From a virus, in the IMG/VR virus record IMGVR_UViG_3300023118_000014, positions 1 through 43,827 of that record: a DNA stretch of 43,827 nucleotides; one strand, 5' to 3'. This document shows positions 14,891 to 20,934 of the stretch, piece after piece; position 1 is the stretch's first letter, and the number at the start of each line of letters is the position of its first letter. The position numbers and the translations under genes were made by a program. The notes under the pieces were generated by a model. It had not been told where the DNA came from. It saw only the letters and a list, made by a program, of their open reading frames with translations, and did not search any database.

Positions 14891-15069
14891 CTCATCTCCT
14901 CCCTATGCCGATAGGCGATGTCAGCCCCTTTGGCGACAAGTTCGCAAACATCGTTGCGGCTGATCTCGAATCTCTTGAACTCGCCATCCGCCTGCTGGAC
15001 ACACAGATAGTAATGGCCGTACTTCGGTTGTGTCAGGATGGCGCTCTTCGTGGGGATCGCATCCATCAT
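14887..15069 (-). CDS. hypothetical protein, 60 aa
   Basis: Small soluble protein (ILTQPKYGHYYLCVQQADGEFKRFEISRNDVCELVAKGADIAYR) with a beta-beta-alpha look: two strands carrying YYLCV and FKRFEI, then a helix. It overlaps HNH upstream and RusA downstream by ATGA. I do not recognise the family. Translational coupling places it in the recombination module. Confidence 0.62.
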   Translation of the reverse strand: MMDAIPTKSAILTQPKYGHYYLCVQQADGEFKRFEISRNDVCELVAKGADIAYRHREEMS

Positions 15070-15425
15070 CGCTCACGCTCCGCACGAACTACAGAGCCAT
15101 CAAATCGCCGCCAAGACCGAATCGTCCGCGGCTTCTTGATGCCGATATGCTTCTTGCGAACGCGATCGTTCTTGGCCTTCAGGAGGCGGTCTGCCTTCGT
15201 CTTGTCCTTGTGTGGCGCAACCAATGCCGGCGCCATATTGGATTCGCGGTTTTCGCCGCCGTTGCAGATCGCCAGCATGTGCTCTAGTTCCCAATCATCA
15301 CCGGGGCGGATGACGGAGTTGGACAAGTAGCAGATGCCGCCATAGCGGTTGAACACGCGCAGCCGGACGTAAGCCGGCGGGCGGTCATCATCGCTCTTGC
15401 CAATCCATTCCGCCGTTGACCTCAT
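15066..15425 (-). CDS. HNH endonuclease
   Basis: 119 residues with a compact HNH fold: RVFNRYGGICYLSNSVIRPGDDWELEHMLAICNGGENRESNMAPALVAPHKDKT. The E-H of LEHML, the N of GGENRESNMAPA and the terminal H of PHKDKT give the H-N-H triad. The usual zinc cysteine pairs are mostly replaced: only CYLS and the later C remain. It lies among recombination genes rather than beside terS, so it may act as a DNA-processing nuclease. ATGA overlaps at both ends. Confidence 0.85.
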   Translation of the reverse strand: MRSTAEWIGKSDDDRPPAYVRLRVFNRYGGICYLSNSVIRPGDDWELEHMLAICNGGENRESNMAPALVAPHKDKTKADRLLKAKNDRVRKKHIGIKKPRTIRSWRRFDGSVVRAERER

Positions 15426-15931
15426 GCCGCCCTCGTCTGTGCAATATCCTCCGGCGACACACCAAGAAGTTTAGCGACGACATCCATGATGAGCGTCTTG
15501 CTGCGCTGAAACTCTGCCGCACCCATAGCCCGGCGCGACTGGCTCTTGGCCGTGTAGCGCGTCACCGTGGCCTCTGTGACAACGACGACAGCAAATTCGT
15601 CAATCGGCTTGATGAACGCCGCGATGCGCAGCGCTTCAGCCTTGGAGCCGCATGTTATGGTGTGACTGTCGCTGTAGCCGGCGCGGATCAGCGCCCATTT
15701 TCGAAGATGCTCAGCGGTCGGAAAGCGCTCCGTCAGCATATCCTCTGGTAAATTCATCCATGCTTCGTGCAGCCAGCCAAATTCATGGTTATGGCTGGAC
15801 TGGCTGCGGTCTTTATGCTCGGTGAGCACGTAGGTCTTGCCGGCCTCGTAGAAAGATCCCGCACGCTTAGGCTGGAGCGGCACCATTGCCGATCCGTCCC
15901 ACTTCATCGGCATTGGAGGCAAGGTCTGCAT
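15422..15931 (-). CDS. conserved phage hypothetical protein, 169 aa
   Basis: The protein has a beta-rich N-terminus (MKWDGSAMVPLQPKRAGSFYEAGKTYVL). A conserved helical part follows: EFGWLHEAWMNLPEDMLTERFPTAEHLRKWALIRAGYSD. Its end includes AEALRIAAFIKPIDEFAVVVV and a basic AKSQSRRAMGAAEFQRSKTLIMD. I recall the same combination next to recombination genes in rhizobial and related phages (W-NLPE----RFP--EHLRKWAL---GY). No catalytic motif is evident. It shares one base with the YqaJ stop. Confidence 0.72.
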   Translation of the reverse strand: MQTLPPMPMKWDGSAMVPLQPKRAGSFYEAGKTYVLTEHKDRSQSSHNHEFGWLHEAWMNLPEDMLTERFPTAEHLRKWALIRAGYSDSHTITCGSKAEALRIAAFIKPIDEFAVVVVTEATVTRYTAKSQSRRAMGAAEFQRSKTLIMDVVAKLLGVSPEDIAQTRAA

Positions 15932-16557
15932 CAGGCGGCCTCCAGCACAGCATCGTAGTTGCGGATGGATTCGACCATTGCAGCGAGGTCTTTGTTGAAC
16001 TCGGCAACCCCAGCGGCGATCTCCTTGATGTATTCTTCATCGCGCTCGACGCGGATCCGGAAGAGCGGCAAGCGCGGCGAATAGCTGACGAAATCCCACC
16101 ACTTGCGGCCCGAGATCCACATACCACCCTGCACTTGCGCCTTATGCTCTGGCGGCAGCGTGCCGTTAAGCAGCCGATCGACCTGGATGTGCGCCAGCGC
16201 CGTCTTGATCTCCAAGCCGCCGTCGTCACCAATCAGAGAGTCCGGTGACGCGCCGGCGCCGAATGCTTTGATGAAGCCCACGCGCACCGGGTCAGCGTCG
16301 GCCATGAAGGCATACAGGTCGCGGGCCTCGTCCTCCATCACCTTTCCGCGCTCCATATGGATGTTGGTGTAGCTTTCGGCCGGCTCGCCGGTGATAATCT
16401 CGCCAGCCAACTTCATCATGTAGGTGGTGCGGGTTTTCTTGTCCTTGGCGTCCTTCCGGCCGCTCAGAAGGACGCTAAACATGCTGGCGGTCGGGATGCC
16501 GAGACGAGCTGCGAACCACTCGTCACCGCCCTGTTCACAGTTGACAACTTCCATCAT
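15931..16557 (-). CDS. YqaJ-family (lambda-exonuclease-like) recombination exonuclease
   Basis: 208 residues. Motifs in order: EWFAARLGIPTASMF (the family's W---R-G--TAS), TYMMKLAGEIITG, a catalytic Glu in HMERGKVMEDEARDLY, the active centre PDSLIGDDGGLEIKTA (D...E-x-K) and a C-terminal HKAQVQGGMWISG (K--QVQ-GM). It is a 5'-3' dsDNA exonuclease producing 3' ssDNA tails. It is paired with the upstream ERF gene by ATGA overlap, so the two form an exonuclease/annealase module. Confidence 0.92.
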   Translation of the reverse strand: MMEVVNCEQGGDEWFAARLGIPTASMFSVLLSGRKDAKDKKTRTTYMMKLAGEIITGEPAESYTNIHMERGKVMEDEARDLYAFMADADPVRVGFIKAFGAGASPDSLIGDDGGLEIKTALAHIQVDRLLNGTLPPEHKAQVQGGMWISGRKWWDFVSYSPRLPLFRIRVERDEEYIKEIAAGVAEFNKDLAAMVESIRNYDAVLEAA

Positions 16558-17246
16558 TTGCGTGCCTTTGCGTTCAAGAGTTGCACAGCCATCTGGTAGG
16601 ACTTGGCAGGGAGGTCGCTCAGCTTCTCAATGCGGAAGTAGGCCAGGAACTTAGCCTTATCGGCGTTGGTGCTTTCGATCATCGCTACCAGCTCGCCAGC
16701 CTGATCATCAGAGATCGTCTCGCCGCTGTTGGCGGCCCTGCCGTCGTCGTCGTTCGACGCAGCCAAGCCCAACGCCTGCACCAGAGAGTAGCGCTGCAGG
16801 TAGGTGAGCGTCGATCCGATAGCCTGAATGGCATTCTTGCTGCCGCTGGCATCAGCCGGGCCGGCGAGCGTCGTTTCCTCGAAGTGGCCGGCCTTATGCG
16901 ACAGGATGCACGTCACCGCGATCTTATCCGTCTGGTTGGTGCGGAACCGATACGACAGGCCATGCTTGGAAATCACCGGATCAATCGCATTGGCGATTGC
17001 CGAGAAGTCAGCGTATCGCTTTGAGTTGTGGCCGGTCGCATTTCGCACCACGGGCTTGATTTCCGCCTTGGCGGCAGCAATGGCCTCATCAAATGCCTTG
17101 CGCGCCTGGTTAGCCTCCCAGCGCTCTTGCAGCGCCATCAGCTTCTCTACCATTTCCAGACTGGCGCCCGACGTTACCGCCTTCTCCAGCATCGTCATCG
17201 GCGTCGTGGTCGGTGTCGCCTCCACCATTGGAACTACGTTGCTCAT
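16554..17246 (-). CDS. erf: ERF-family single-strand annealing protein
   Basis: 230 residues. Residues about 40-160 carry the ERF signature: QARKAFDEAIAAAKAEIKPVVRN, HNSKRYADFSAIANAIDPVISKHGLSYRFRT, then GHFEETTLAGPADASGSKNAIQAIGSTLTYLQRYSLVQALGL (the S-x-LTY--RY-L--ALG motif). A C-terminal helical part (DDQAGELVAMIESTNADKAKFLAYFRIEKLSDLP) resembles the extension in Rhizobiales phages. It anneals the ssDNA left by the adjacent exonuclease. Its start lies inside the preceding 108-residue gene. Confidence 0.92.
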   Translation of the reverse strand: MSNVVPMVEATPTTTPMTMLEKAVTSGASLEMVEKLMALQERWEANQARKAFDEAIAAAKAEIKPVVRNATGHNSKRYADFSAIANAIDPVISKHGLSYRFRTNQTDKIAVTCILSHKAGHFEETTLAGPADASGSKNAIQAIGSTLTYLQRYSLVQALGLAASNDDDGRAANSGETISDDQAGELVAMIESTNADKAKFLAYFRIEKLSDLPAKSYQMAVQLLNAKARK

Positions 17247-17436
17247 TTTCCATCTCCTGTTGAGTTCTGCGCTTGCGCAGACGCCATAGGTTGTTTGCTA
17301 TTTCGCTTTCGAGTAACCAGAGGTGCTTCGCAATCTCTGCGGTGTTGAAACCCTTCCGCCACAGATCCACCACTTCGATTTCAGTGTCGTGGTTGAGACC
17401 GCGAAGGCGAACGTCATGGCGCCCATTGACGATCAC
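17110..17436 (-). CDS. HTH-type small protein, 108 aa (C-terminus overlaps erf)
   Basis: The first 60 residues carry a helix-turn-helix: IEVVDLWRKGFNTAEIAKHLWLLESEIANNLWRLRKRRTQ, similar to GcrA/resolvase-type HTH. The last ~45 residues overlap erf by 137 bases and are low-complexity (GGGDTDHDADDDAGEGG), so only the N-terminal half looks constrained. It overlaps the preceding gene by ATGA. It could be an early regulator; the functional protein may use only the HTH part. Confidence 0.62.
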   Translation of the reverse strand: MIVNGRHDVRLRGLNHDTEIEVVDLWRKGFNTAEIAKHLWLLESEIANNLWRLRKRRTQQEMENEQRSSNGGGDTDHDADDDAGEGGNVGRQSGNGREADGAARALGG

Positions 17437-17624
17437 GCCACCCTCTCCCTCTCGTTGTCTTTCTGTAGCTGCTTGTTGATGATCGCTTTCAACACCGCCT
17501 CAAGCTCCGCACGGCGCTGCGAACGCTTGGGCTCCGATGCGATGATGCCGCGCAAGTGTGCAGCCTTGTGCTTTGCCGCGAGCGGTCCGATGCGGCGGAG
17601 GATTTCGTGGATGGGCTGCTTCAT
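17433..17624 (-). CDS. hypothetical helical protein, 63 aa
   Basis: I start at MKQPIHEILRRIGP because its ATG overlaps the stop of the upstream 90-residue gene as ATGA; the longer frame from 17660 has no such support. The product is basic and helical (AKHKAAHLRGIIAS, RRAELEAVLKAIINKQLQKDNERE). No family is recognised. It is coupled to both neighbours in the early operon. Confidence 0.62.
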   Translation of the reverse strand: MKQPIHEILRRIGPLAAKHKAAHLRGIIASEPKRSQRRAELEAVLKAIINKQLQKDNERERVA

Positions 17625-17893
17625 ATCGAAACCACCCCTCGCTCTACGGCCCATGCCCAACGAGGGTCATCGGCATCCGAAATGCGCTTGATGCTACGCT
17701 CCCGCGCTTTCTCCGCGTCCGTGAGCTTCCGGCCAATCTTGTGGCTGACGACTATCTTGCCGTCGCTTGCGCGGCGGCGTGCATATGTCGGCTGTAGACC
17801 GTATTCCACGCACATGGCCGCTGCCCTCTCCTGGTCAACCAGGTAGACCTCCAGGATCTTCGCGCGCTGCTCAGGTGTGATCTTTCTCCTCAT
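17621..17893 (-). CDS. hypothetical protein, 90 aa
   Basis: Basic protein with MRRKITPEQRAKILEVYLVDQERAAAMCVEYGLQPTYARRRAS, an HTH-like arrangement (helix, turn, CxEYGL recognition helix). A conserved-looking ending follows: ISDADDPRWAWAVERGVV. Coupled by ATGA overlap to gcrA upstream and to the 63-residue gene downstream. It may be another small regulator; no named family is certain. Confidence 0.65.
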   Translation of the reverse strand: MRRKITPEQRAKILEVYLVDQERAAAMCVEYGLQPTYARRRASDGKIVVSHKIGRKLTDAEKARERSIKRISDADDPRWAWAVERGVVSI

Positions 17894-18384
17894 GCTGCCA
17901 CAGCCTCTTTCGGGGCATAAACGGCAAGGCGCTCAGAAATGGTGCCCTTGCCCTTAGATTGAATAGTGTGGGCTTCGCAGTAGGGAGCGCTGGTCGTGGG
18001 ACAGCCACAGAACGTGAACGGGCCATCACCATAGGGCCAGCGGCAGGTGATATTGTTCAGCCGCGCCAGCGGAATGTGCAGCGGTTGTGCAACGACATCT
18101 TCAATTTCGACGTGCTCCGGCGGCAGGGTATCCTTGTCATAAGCGCCCCAGCGCGTGGCGAAGATGCTGACCTTCTGCTTTTTGGCGCGGGGGCGCGGCG
18201 AACGCTTTGTTGGCTGGAATCCGAAATCGTTCTTCGACTTGATCCCCATACGAAACATTTTGCCGCAGACGGCATTTCGGGTAATTCCGCCAAGCTCATT
18301 CGCGATCTGCGAGCACGACAAGCCTTGCTCGACATACTTCTTGAGAGCGGAAACGCGGTCATCAGTCCAAGAAATCAGCGTCAT
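17890..18384 (-). CDS. gcrA: GcrA-family cell-cycle regulator
   Basis: 164 residues with the GcrA HTH at the N-terminus: WTDDRVSALKKYVEQGLSCSQIANELGGITRNAVCGKMFRMGIK (family W---R---LK-L---GLS-SQIA-ELGG-TRNAV-GK--R-GL). A basic linker (SPRPRAKKQK) follows. The C-terminal zinc-type part has CRWPYGDGPFTFCGCPTTSAPYCEAH (C-WP-GDP---FCG-----YC--H). GcrA in Caulobacter works with sigma70 and CcrM methylation at GANTC sites. A phage copy at the head of the early operon could redirect host RNA polymerase or mimic cell-cycle timing. It is good evidence for an alphaproteobacterial host. Confidence 0.92.
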   Translation of the reverse strand: MTLISWTDDRVSALKKYVEQGLSCSQIANELGGITRNAVCGKMFRMGIKSKNDFGFQPTKRSPRPRAKKQKVSIFATRWGAYDKDTLPPEHVEIEDVVAQPLHIPLARLNNITCRWPYGDGPFTFCGCPTTSAPYCEAHTIQSKGKGTISERLAVYAPKEAVAA

Positions 18385-18785
18385 TTTATTTCCCCCTCAG
18401 ATGTCGTTCCAGTCGTTGACGCTCCCGCTTGGCTTGCCACCAAGCGATCAAAGCCTTTAATAGGCGCATCAAGTTCACTCCGAAGATGCCGAATTTTCAT
18501 TAGTTCGTTGAAATGCTCTTGCTCGTAATGCTGGACCCACTTCTCGTACTGCTCTCTAATTCTCAAATACAAAGAGATGCGCGGCTCGGTAATTCCAGGC
18601 CGGTCGGCTATAAACTTCTCCATCCAGGACTTGGAGGTGCCCACCTTCCTCGCTACCTCGCCATACGCGTTGTCGCGGCCGACCCTTCGCGCCTCCCAAT
18701 CGACAAGCCGCTCTAGGGCCGATCGCGTAGTCGCTGTAATGGTTGCGGAACACGGCATCTGCTTTTTCCTGCGGATGATCTTCAT
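18381..18785 (-). CDS. hypothetical DNA-binding-type protein, 134 aa
   Basis: The sequence ALERLVDWEARRVGRDNAYGEVARKVGTSKSWMEKFIADRPG has a helix-turn-helix layout (AYGEVARKVGTSKSWMEKFI), and a charged helical C-terminus follows. A second methionine at residue 10 (MPCSAT) could be the start, but AGGG 10 bases before the ATG at 18785 favours the longer form. Just upstream lies a 29-base palindrome (18797-18825). It overlaps gcrA by ATGA and may control the operon. Confidence 0.66.
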   Translation of the reverse strand: MKIIRRKKQMPCSATITATTRSALERLVDWEARRVGRDNAYGEVARKVGTSKSWMEKFIADRPGITEPRISLYLRIREQYEKWVQHYEQEHFNELMKIRHLRSELDAPIKGFDRLVASQAGASTTGTTSEGEIK

Positions 18786-18796
18786 TTCTTGAAACC

Positions 18797-18825
18797 CTTC
18801 ATGTGATCAATTGATCTCCATGAAG
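18797..18825. promoter_or_regulatory. 29-base palindrome upstream of the 134-aa regulator gene
   Basis: CTTCATG-T-GATCAATTGATC-TC-CATGAAG: 7-base outer arms around a perfect 12-base palindrome. It ends 12 bases before the ATG at 18785 and holds no T run, so it looks like an operator for a dimeric regulator, or an mRNA hairpin next to the ribosome site. The rest of the 139-base gap up to 18924 shows no gene. Confidence 0.6.
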
Positions 18826-18924
18826 GACGCGGTACAGATAGCTAACGACAACGAGCGGGACAGCTTCTCAGCGATAGGCTTGGCGGCTTTGCTGATAGTG
18901 GACCGGCTCAAAAACAATGCTCAG

Positions 18925-19167
18925 TTAAGAGCCGCGACGAATAATGTAGATGGCAGTAACCCCGGCGATGATGAGGGGACCGGAGAGGCAGAACAGAAGC
19001 GCAGCGGCGACAGCGAGTATGTCGCCCGGCGATTGCGTGACCTTGCAGCGTTCGAGAAACGCGCGAGCGGCAAGTGAAAATCGAGATTGCGTCGGGGCGC
19101 CCCGCTCGACGCGATGACGAGGCGCCCAAGGCTGGACGTTGCCCCCGTTGGCCTTGGGCGTGCTCAT
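18925..19167 (-). CDS. small membrane protein, 80 aa
   Basis: The ATG overlaps the stop of the methyltransferase gene as ATGA. The N-terminal half is soluble and basic (STPKANGGNV..RHRVERGAPTQSR). The C-terminal half carries one long hydrophobic segment, ILAVAAALLFCLSGPLIIAGVTAIY, followed by IIRRGS, giving one membrane helix or a hairpin broken at SGP. A plus-strand ORF covers the same bases but lacks these features. Early-expressed membrane proteins of this kind often affect superinfection or host physiology; here the role is unknown. Confidence 0.65.
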   Translation of the reverse strand: MSTPKANGGNVQPWAPRHRVERGAPTQSRFSLAARAFLERCKVTQSPGDILAVAAALLFCLSGPLIIAGVTAIYIIRRGS

Positions 19168-19892
19168 TTGTCATCTCCATCGCGTCGCAGCCAGCGCAGC
19201 TCAGGCACACCGAAATAGCCATGTTCGATAACGAGCCAGCAGTAGTCCATCTTGCCGCCGCCGGGTTTTTCGCCGGCAAGGATCGTGTACCCAGGCGGCA
19301 TGGAGGGGCGCGGCGTCATCAGCCAGACGCGGCGCAGCGGAAGCGTTTTGAGCCAGTGCGCTGCATTGAGGCGAGCAACAGGGAAAACAAGCGCCACTTT
19401 GCGACGCGCCACGATGAATGCGTTCAGCGCGAACAGGTCAGCGATGTTGAAAGGCGGATTGCAAACGATGTTGTCGTACTGCGTTTCAGCGTCCGACAAG
19501 AAGTCATGCGGTGTCTTGGTGCTATCCCAGCCGCGGTTGACAAGATCAGAGCCGAACGCATGATGCCCTTGCTTGAGCGCGCAATTTCTGGGCGGTGTGG
19601 TCAAATATTCCCATTGCAAAGTGCGAGGGAAATTATGGCCACGTTCCAGTCGAGCGACCGACCGTTCATTGATACTTACGGGATCACCGATGTTTACTGC
19701 ACAAACGCGTGCATCGAAAATGCCGGCGGCGGGAATATCCGCATCGTGCTCTTCATCGAAAAGGAGGGCCGCCCCATCGCGGTCGATTGCGTCGTCATGC
19801 CAACCAGCAGCGCATGCGTCGTGGGCAAGGCGATTGCCGGGGCCGGCTTCGATATCGAGCATCCGGTCGGATGGGGGGAGGCGCCGTGTCAT
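19164..19892 (-). CDS. class I SAM methyltransferase lacking motif I (degenerate), start uncertain
   Basis: Residues near the C-terminus are clear phage methyltransferase: HHAFGSDLVNRGW (motif II region), YDNIVCNPPFNIADLF (the NPPF catalytic motif IV), VALVFPVARLNAAHWL, RRVWLMTPRPSMPPG and DYCWLVIEHGYFGVPELRWL. The expected SAM-binding motif I (WEPACGxG) is absent; the stretch WEYLTTPPRN-CALKQ leads directly into motif II, as if ~30 codons were deleted. The frame is open to an ATG at 19892 that overlaps the Cro-like stop as ATGA, but that N-terminal part is antisense to a plausible plus-strand gene (19635-19895). A TTG at 19619 is an alternative start. Probably inactive or an accessory protein. 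Confidence 0.55.
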   Translation of the reverse strand: MTRRLPPSDRMLDIEAGPGNRLAHDACAAGWHDDAIDRDGAALLFDEEHDADIPAAGIFDARVCAVNIGDPVSINERSVARLERGHNFPRTLQWEYLTTPPRNCALKQGHHAFGSDLVNRGWDSTKTPHDFLSDAETQYDNIVCNPPFNIADLFALNAFIVARRKVALVFPVARLNAAHWLKTLPLRRVWLMTPRPSMPPGYTILAGEKPGGGKMDYCWLVIEHGYFGVPELRWLRRDGDDK

Positions 19893-19895
19893 TGA
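19635..19895 (+). CDS. hypothetical protein, 86 aa, antisense to the methyltransferase N-terminus
   Basis: The ATG at 19635 has SD GAGGG 6 bases upstream. The protein reads as a compact fold: MATFQSSDRPFIDTYGITDVYCTN, then GGGNIRIVLFIEKEGRPIAVDCVVMPTSSACV with alternating hydrophobic strands and an MP-turn. I associate this with small phage proteins of the type I-DTY---L--IE--G---R-------VV--VVMP-----. It converges on the Cro-like gene with a 7-base overlap. The minus-strand frame over the same bases looks less protein-like, but both cannot be excluded. Confidence 0.5.
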   Translation: MATFQSSDRPFIDTYGITDVYCTNACIENAGGGNIRIVLFIEKEGRPIAVDCVVMPTSSACVVGKAIAGAGFDIEHPVGWGEAPCH

Positions 19896-20110
19896 GCGGC
19901 GACCTTTTGTTTTGTCGAAAACAGCGAAGCGAGGTCCGGTCGCAGGTCGCACGGGGCGATCCCGGTGATGCGCTCGATTTCGCTGATTTCCCCGAAGGGC
20001 ACCTTTTTTTTATTCCAGCGCGAGACAGTCGCCTTGTTGACCCCAAGCTCACGCGCAAGGCCGGAAAGCGTCTGTCCGCGGTTCTTCAAAAGGGTGGCTA
20101 GGTTGCTCAT
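19889..20110 (-). CDS. Cro/YdaS-like repressor, 73 aa
   Basis: I start at the ATG at 20110 (MSNLATLLKNRG); the longer frame to 20146 would run through the promoter and operator. The HTH is LSGLARELGVNKATVSRWNKKKVP, and the tail IERITGIAPCDLRPDLA has the I-R-ATGI-R-DLRPDL ending typical of YdaS/Cro proteins in phages of alpha- and gammaproteobacteria. It begins the minus-strand lytic operon. A promoter TTGACG-17-AACTAT places transcription start at or next to the ATG, so the message is probably leaderless. Its -10 is covered by an operator-like site, consistent with control by the repressor at 20206. Confidence 0.82.
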   Translation of the reverse strand: MSNLATLLKNRGQTLSGLARELGVNKATVSRWNKKKVPFGEISEIERITGIAPCDLRPDLASLFSTKQKVAAQ

Positions 20111-20117
20111 AACGGAG

Positions 20118-20146
20118 ATAGTTGCACAACTCACAACCATCGTCAA
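20118..20146 (-). promoter_or_regulatory. promoter of the Cro-like gene
   Basis: Minus strand TTGACG (20146-20141), 17 bases, AACTAT (20123-20118). Transcription would start about at 20110, the ATG itself. The operator-like GTTGCACAAC at 20121-20130 covers the -10. Confidence 0.65.
20121..20130. promoter_or_regulatory. operator-like site O1
   Basis: GTTG-CA-CAAC, a palindrome with flanking A/T (TAGTTGCACAACTC). It overlaps the -10 of the leftward promoter. Its centre is 34 bases from O2. Confidence 0.62.
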
Positions 20147-20154
20147 GTAGCTCG

Positions 20155-20164
20155 GTTGCGCAAC
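20155..20164. promoter_or_regulatory. operator-like site O2
   Basis: GTTG-CG-CAAC, fully palindromic, between the leftward promoter and the start of the repressor gene at 20206. With O1 it gives a pair about three helical turns apart, suited to cooperative binding. Confidence 0.62.
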
Positions 20165-20193
20165 TCGCTAACGCCTTCGGGGTGCCCGGTTGT

Positions 20194-20199
20194 TAAAGT
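20194..20199 (+). promoter_or_regulatory. -10-like box of the CI-like gene (leaderless)
   Basis: TAAAGT ends six bases before the ATG at 20206, matching the boxes before 5845 and 31747. No SD lies between it and the ATG. A clear -35 is not visible, which is common for a promoter activated by its own repressor. Confidence 0.45.
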
Positions 20200-20205
20200 C
20201 GCCCT

Positions 20206-20547
20206 ATGAAAAAACCAGAGCAAATACACCGCAGTAAGCAACCTCGCCGACCCCATTTCATTGAGGAGTGGGCGGAGAAACGGAACTTCGCCTCTCAGGC
20301 GGATTTGGTAAAAGCTCTCGGCGCAGATAAGAGCTTGGTGTCGCGCTGGTACGACGGGGCCTCTCCGGGCCGGGAATGGCAGGAGAAGCTGCGTGCTCTG
20401 TTCCACATCGAGGACGAGCGCGGCGTGTTCTTGCACCCTGACGACGATTGGCTGACCAGGTTCTTTATGAACCGCCAACCGGAAGAAATCGCCCGAATCA
20501 AGCAGACGCTCGAAAGCGCCTTCCCTATCAAGAAAACCGCATCATAG
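20206..20547 (+). CDS. CI-like XRE-family repressor, 113 aa
   Basis: Divergent from the Cro-like gene. The N-terminal part has HFIEEWAEKRNFASQADLVKALGADKSLVSRWYDGASPGREWQEKLRALFHIED, an XRE helix-turn-helix (ADLVKALGADKSLVSRW) of the form found in short repressors of alphaproteobacterial phages. The C-terminus (DDWLTRFFMNRQPEEIARIKQTLESAF) is a short helical dimerisation region rather than a LexA-type protease domain, so induction would not be by self-cleavage; an antirepressor is more likely. It is flanked by two pairs of operator-like sites. The CI role is inferred from position and divergence. Confidence 0.8.
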   Translation: MKKPEQIHRSKQPRRPHFIEEWAEKRNFASQADLVKALGADKSLVSRWYDGASPGREWQEKLRALFHIEDERGVFLHPDDDWLTRFFMNRQPEEIARIKQTLESAFPIKKTAS

Positions 20548-20597
20548 TACCATATTGCGCGCCATAGGCCATTATTCCCACAAAAAATAAGTTGCAA

Positions 20598-20607
20598 GTT
20601 GCCCAAC
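20598..20607. promoter_or_regulatory. operator-like site O3
   Basis: GTTG-CC-CAAC inside AAGTTGCCCAACTT, 7-base arms counting flanks. It lies upstream of the rightward promoter. A further half-site GTTG at 20591 precedes it. Confidence 0.6.
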
Positions 20608-20615
20608 TTGCCTAT

Positions 20616-20644
20616 TGCGATGTGTTGCGACTTGTGCAACTATT
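20616..20644 (+). promoter_or_regulatory. rightward promoter
   Basis: TTGCGA (20616-20621), 17 bases, AACTAT (20639-20644). The stretch TTGTGCAACTAT(T)CTCC is nearly identical to the leftward promoter region at 20130-20114, so the two promoters are duplicated in opposite orientation on either side of the repressor gene. Confidence 0.62.
20631..20640. promoter_or_regulatory. operator-like site O4
   Basis: CTTG-TG-CAAC, one mismatch to GTTGNNCAAC, overlapping the -10 (AACTAT) of the rightward promoter just as O1 overlaps the leftward one. Its centre is 33 bases from O3. Confidence 0.58.
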
Positions 20645-20668
20645 CTCCCACGAACACGGGAGCGCGAC

Positions 20669-20929
20669 ATGGCCGCACGCTGGACCAGCCTTCAGAAGAC
20701 CGACACCCACCACGTCTTCGCCACCACGCATAGCCTCCGACTGTCTGATACGTGGTCGTGGATCTCGGAAGCCGTTGCCAGCGAATTCGAATGCTCGCCC
20801 GACGATCTAGGCATGGTGGACAACGAGGACGGCGATTTCGTCGTGCTGAACGGGAAGATGATTGTCGAGGTCCATCCCTGTCGGATGGTTAACGCGCCCC
20901 GTGCGCATCTGCAGATGGCGGCGGAGTAG
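20669..20929 (+). CDS. hypothetical protein, 86 aa
   Basis: The first gene behind the rightward promoter. SD GGGAG lies 6-7 bases before the ATG; the frame is open to 20615 but that part overlaps the promoter. The sequence reads ARWTSLQKTDTHHVFATTHSLRLSDTWSWISEAVASEFECSPDDLGMVD then EVHPCRMVN. It is acidic and soluble, with no recognised domain. It may be an early lysogeny or immunity protein by position. Confidence 0.62.
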   Translation: MAARWTSLQKTDTHHVFATTHSLRLSDTWSWISEAVASEFECSPDDLGMVDNEDGDFVVLNGKMIVEVHPCRMVNAPRAHLQMAAE

Positions 20930-20934
20930 CGGCT

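Noticed and set aside
18820-19077. plus-strand ORF of about 85 codons
   Set aside because: The minus-strand frame over the same bases has a membrane segment and an ATGA-coupled start; the plus frame shows neither SD nor domain.
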